NCBI GenBank assembly: GCA_017457215.1
Contig: JAFTHU010000011.1
Span: 1-51,398 of the forward strand
From: Clostridia bacterium
GTDB taxonomy: Bacteria > Bacillota > Clostridia > Christensenellales > Borkfalkiaceae
Direction of reading: 5' to 3'
DNA length: 51,398 bases
The notes beneath the pieces were generated by a model that was given only the letters and a program-made list of their open reading frames with translations, was not told the DNA's origin and searched no databases. The first letter of the stretch is position 1; every line of letters starts with the position of its first letter. Positions 49,967 through 51,398 of the stretch are shown here, piece by piece. The translations under genes were made by a program, and so were the position numbers.

Positions 49967-50446
49967 ATGAAAAGATATCAAGTGGTTGCTTCATTAAAAA
50001 TGGGCAGAGTTTATTCTCGGTTTATTAGAGTTATTGCTTTAATTGGTTCTCTTCTAGGAGTGCTAATGTTTCCTTTGGCAATATGTATTCTCATTATAGA
50101 AAAAGATCCTGCATTTTTTTGTTTAGTTTTTTTTGCCGCTTTAGTTATGTCAGGTTGTATTTATACCTATATAAAATTAGTAGAAGTTCATAGGCATGTA
50201 TTGCTTGTATTTAAGGATGGATATGAACTTGATGGGGATACGATGCGAACGTGTATCAATGGTAATATTTTAGATGAACGCTTAACGGTTAAATTTTTTT
50301 ATCAAGGGAAAAAATATGTAAAAATCAGCGATAAGCCTAATATACGAAAGCCCTTTTTGGGTTATAAAGCGTTTCGACGTTATATGGATAAATCTATACG
50401 AATTTTTTATTCGGAAACTCAAGATGATGTTTTAATCGTAAAATGA
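49967..50446 (+). CDS. Putative immunity protein 2 (two-TM membrane protein)
   Basis: The 159-residue protein begins M-K-R-Y-Q-V-V-A-S-L-K-M-G-R. Two TM helices at about 20-45 and 50-72 follow, then a soluble tail with F-F-Y-Q-G-K-K-Y-V-K and a D-D-V-L-I-V-K end. It is a diverged homologue of the protein at 48326 and sits in the same place behind its own RHS tip. GGAG occurs at 49950, some distance from the ATG. It ends before a strong terminator. I infer the cognate immunity protein for tip 2. As with pair 1, this rests on position, membrane topology and shared pattern. Confidence 0.65.
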   Translation: MKRYQVVASLKMGRVYSRFIRVIALIGSLLGVLMFPLAICILIIEKDPAFFCLVFFAALVMSGCIYTYIKLVEVHRHVLLVFKDGYELDGDTMRTCINGNILDERLTVKFFYQGKKYVKISDKPNIRKPFLGYKAFRRYMDKSIRIFYSETQDDVLIVK

Positions 50447-50447
50447 T

Positions 50448-50492
50448 AAAAAAAGTCCAAGCGATTTAGAGATAAAGTGCTTGGACTTTTTT
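50448..50492 (+). terminator. Terminator after immunity gene 2
   Basis: AAAAGTCCAAGC (50451-50462) pairs with GCTTGGACTTTT (50479-50490) across a 16-nt loop, with T residues after it. Confidence 0.88.
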
Positions 50493-50608
50493 CTAAATGA
50501 AATAGTTTTGATGATTAAACAAACCCCAGGCGCAATTTTGGTGTCCGAATATGAATTGAAGAAACATAAAACAACAAAATAAGAAGAACGTTATCCTCAC
50601 TAGCTATT

Positions 50609-51297
50609 ATGAGCACGGAAGAAGGAGAAGAAAACAGTACGCAGAGAAAATATTTCTTTGGTAAACTGGTGGAGCTTCGCAGTGGAAATAACGTGATAGA
50701 GTATGCGTATAATTACGTAAACGGCTATAAGAATCGTGTGGAAAGCATATAAGCTACAACGGTGTGGAAGATTACGTAGTGAGAACGTATAGCGAAGTAA
50801 CGGAAGATGGTTACACGTATGACGAAGTGGAAACGGTAAATGAAAACGGGGAAACGATAACCGTTCGTACAGATAAACGCGGTAATGTGCGTTCGCGAGC
50901 GTACAGCGACGGAAGCCGATTGGAATATACGTATAACGCAAGCAAGAGAGACCGACTGTTGGGCGTACAAGAAAAGCAGGCTAACGTTACGGTAAGAACG
51001 TTTGCATATACGTATGACGAAGTGGGAAATTTGTTAACGTATACGGAGAAAGAGGGTACGGAGGTAGAACAAAGGGAAACGTATACGTATAATGAATTTA
51101 ACCAAGTAATCCGCGTAACGCAGACGGCAGGCGTTACGTATGCCTATACCTATAAAGACGATTCAACTCGCGCATTGGAGAATATAAACGTAAATAATGA
51201 TATAAATATTAAGCCAAAGCTGGACGATTTGGGTAGAAACAAGGGTAGAGATATATATATAGGGACGGATAAGATTGCAGAAGAGCAAATCGTATAA
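50609..51297 (+). pseudogene. RHS/YD-repeat fragment, frameshifted and 3'-truncated
   Basis: The frame from 50609 encodes K-L-V-E-L-R-S-G-N-N-V-I-E-Y-A-Y-N-Y and stops at 50750 in AGCATATAAGC. Removing the two extra bases (50750-50751) joins V-E-S-I to S-Y-N-G-V-E-D-Y and the 50764-51297 frame. That frame contains YD repeats (Y-T-Y-D-E-V, L-E-Y-T-Y-N, Y-T-Y-N-E-F-N-Q-V) and ends at L-G-R-N-K-G-R-D-I-Y-I-G-T-D-K-I-A-E-E-Q. In full-length clostridial RHS proteins that last motif lies well before the core, so the 3' part is missing here. It has no start signal. Together with modules 1 and 2 it suggests an RHS gene broken into pieces. From 50493 to 50608 I see no gene, and 51298-51398 is A/T-rich without features. 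Confidence 0.7.
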
Positions 51298-51398
51298 AAA
51301 TTTCTTTAGCTTAAAAAATAAGTTATTTTAAGTAAAAAACTTTTAATATGGGACATTTTTATAAAAAACCGAGTAAAGATTGTTGTAGAAATTAATCG

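Noticed and set aside
1-51398. A complete prophage or conjugative element
   Set aside because: No structural phage genes, relaxase, type IV secretion or intact integrase or transposase could be seen on either strand.

Overview
The window comes from a low-to-mid-GC, endospore-forming member of the Clostridia. It carries spoIVA, AddAB instead of RecBCD, lysine biosynthesis under an L-box riboswitch, an initiator tRNA with the C1:A72 mismatch, and strong Shine-Dalgarno sites and sigma-A promoters. The load of glycan-degrading enzymes suggests an animal-gut commensal. A Christensenellales-type lineage is a guess from overall feel, not shown by any marker here.

Layout. (1) 1-5.5 kb: three secreted or surface proteins. 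One is cut by the window edge, two are lipoproteins, and they carry Ser/Glu-rich linkers, GLUG-like and InlB-type repeats. (2) 5.6-14.5 kb: a glycan-catabolic cluster with a long GH38 alpha-mannosidase, a DUF6259-like putative glycosidase, a GH112 galactosyl-HexNAc phosphorylase, and a GH78-like six-hairpin enzyme under its own promoter. (3) 14.5-16.3 kb: integration scars with a tRNA-Glu 3'-end mimic and a possible integrase remnant around an MBL-fold gene. (4) 16.3-19.4 kb (minus strand): riboswitch, asd, dapA, dapB. (5) 19.6-27.0 kb: a membrane protein, a methyltransferase, hslO (Hsp33), a TPR/helical-repeat pair, spoIVA and an unannotated-size 52-residue ORF. (6) 27.1-27.5 kb: tRNA-fMet, tRNA-Met, tRNA-Glu. 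(7) 27.6-36.1 kb: a PocR/AraC regulator divergent from xylA-xylB, then a six-hairpin-like protein, a broken glycosidase tail and a second, short GH38 enzyme. (8) 36.2-38.8 kb: two more scars, a YitT-type membrane protein and a convergent lipoprotein. (9) 38.9-46.9 kb: addB-addA, a small membrane protein and a PRC-barrel-like protein. (10) 47.0-51.3 kb: tRNA-Gln followed by a run of truncated RHS modules.

How the genes work together. The two sugar regions look like cytoplasmic depolymerisation of imported host-type glycans: mannose from GH38, galactose-1-phosphate from GH112, and xylose to xylulose-5-phosphate by XylA/XylB. No transporter is encoded in the window. The asd-dapA-dapB operon supplies dihydrodipicolinate and tetrahydrodipicolinate for lysine, peptidoglycan and spore dipicolinate.

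The most unusual region is 47.1-51.3 kb. Two promoterless, 5'-truncated RHS C-terminal cassettes share a near-identical core. Each ends in a different glycine-rich hydrophobic tip and is followed at once by a related two-TM protein. Each module is preceded by a transcription terminator. I read this as a silent store of RHS toxin-tip/immunity modules with membrane-acting tips. The second unusual theme is a dispersed family of small structures (11-bp-period direct repeats, then a hairpin, then a tRNA T-arm mimic) at about 14.5-14.9 and 36.2-36.6 kb.
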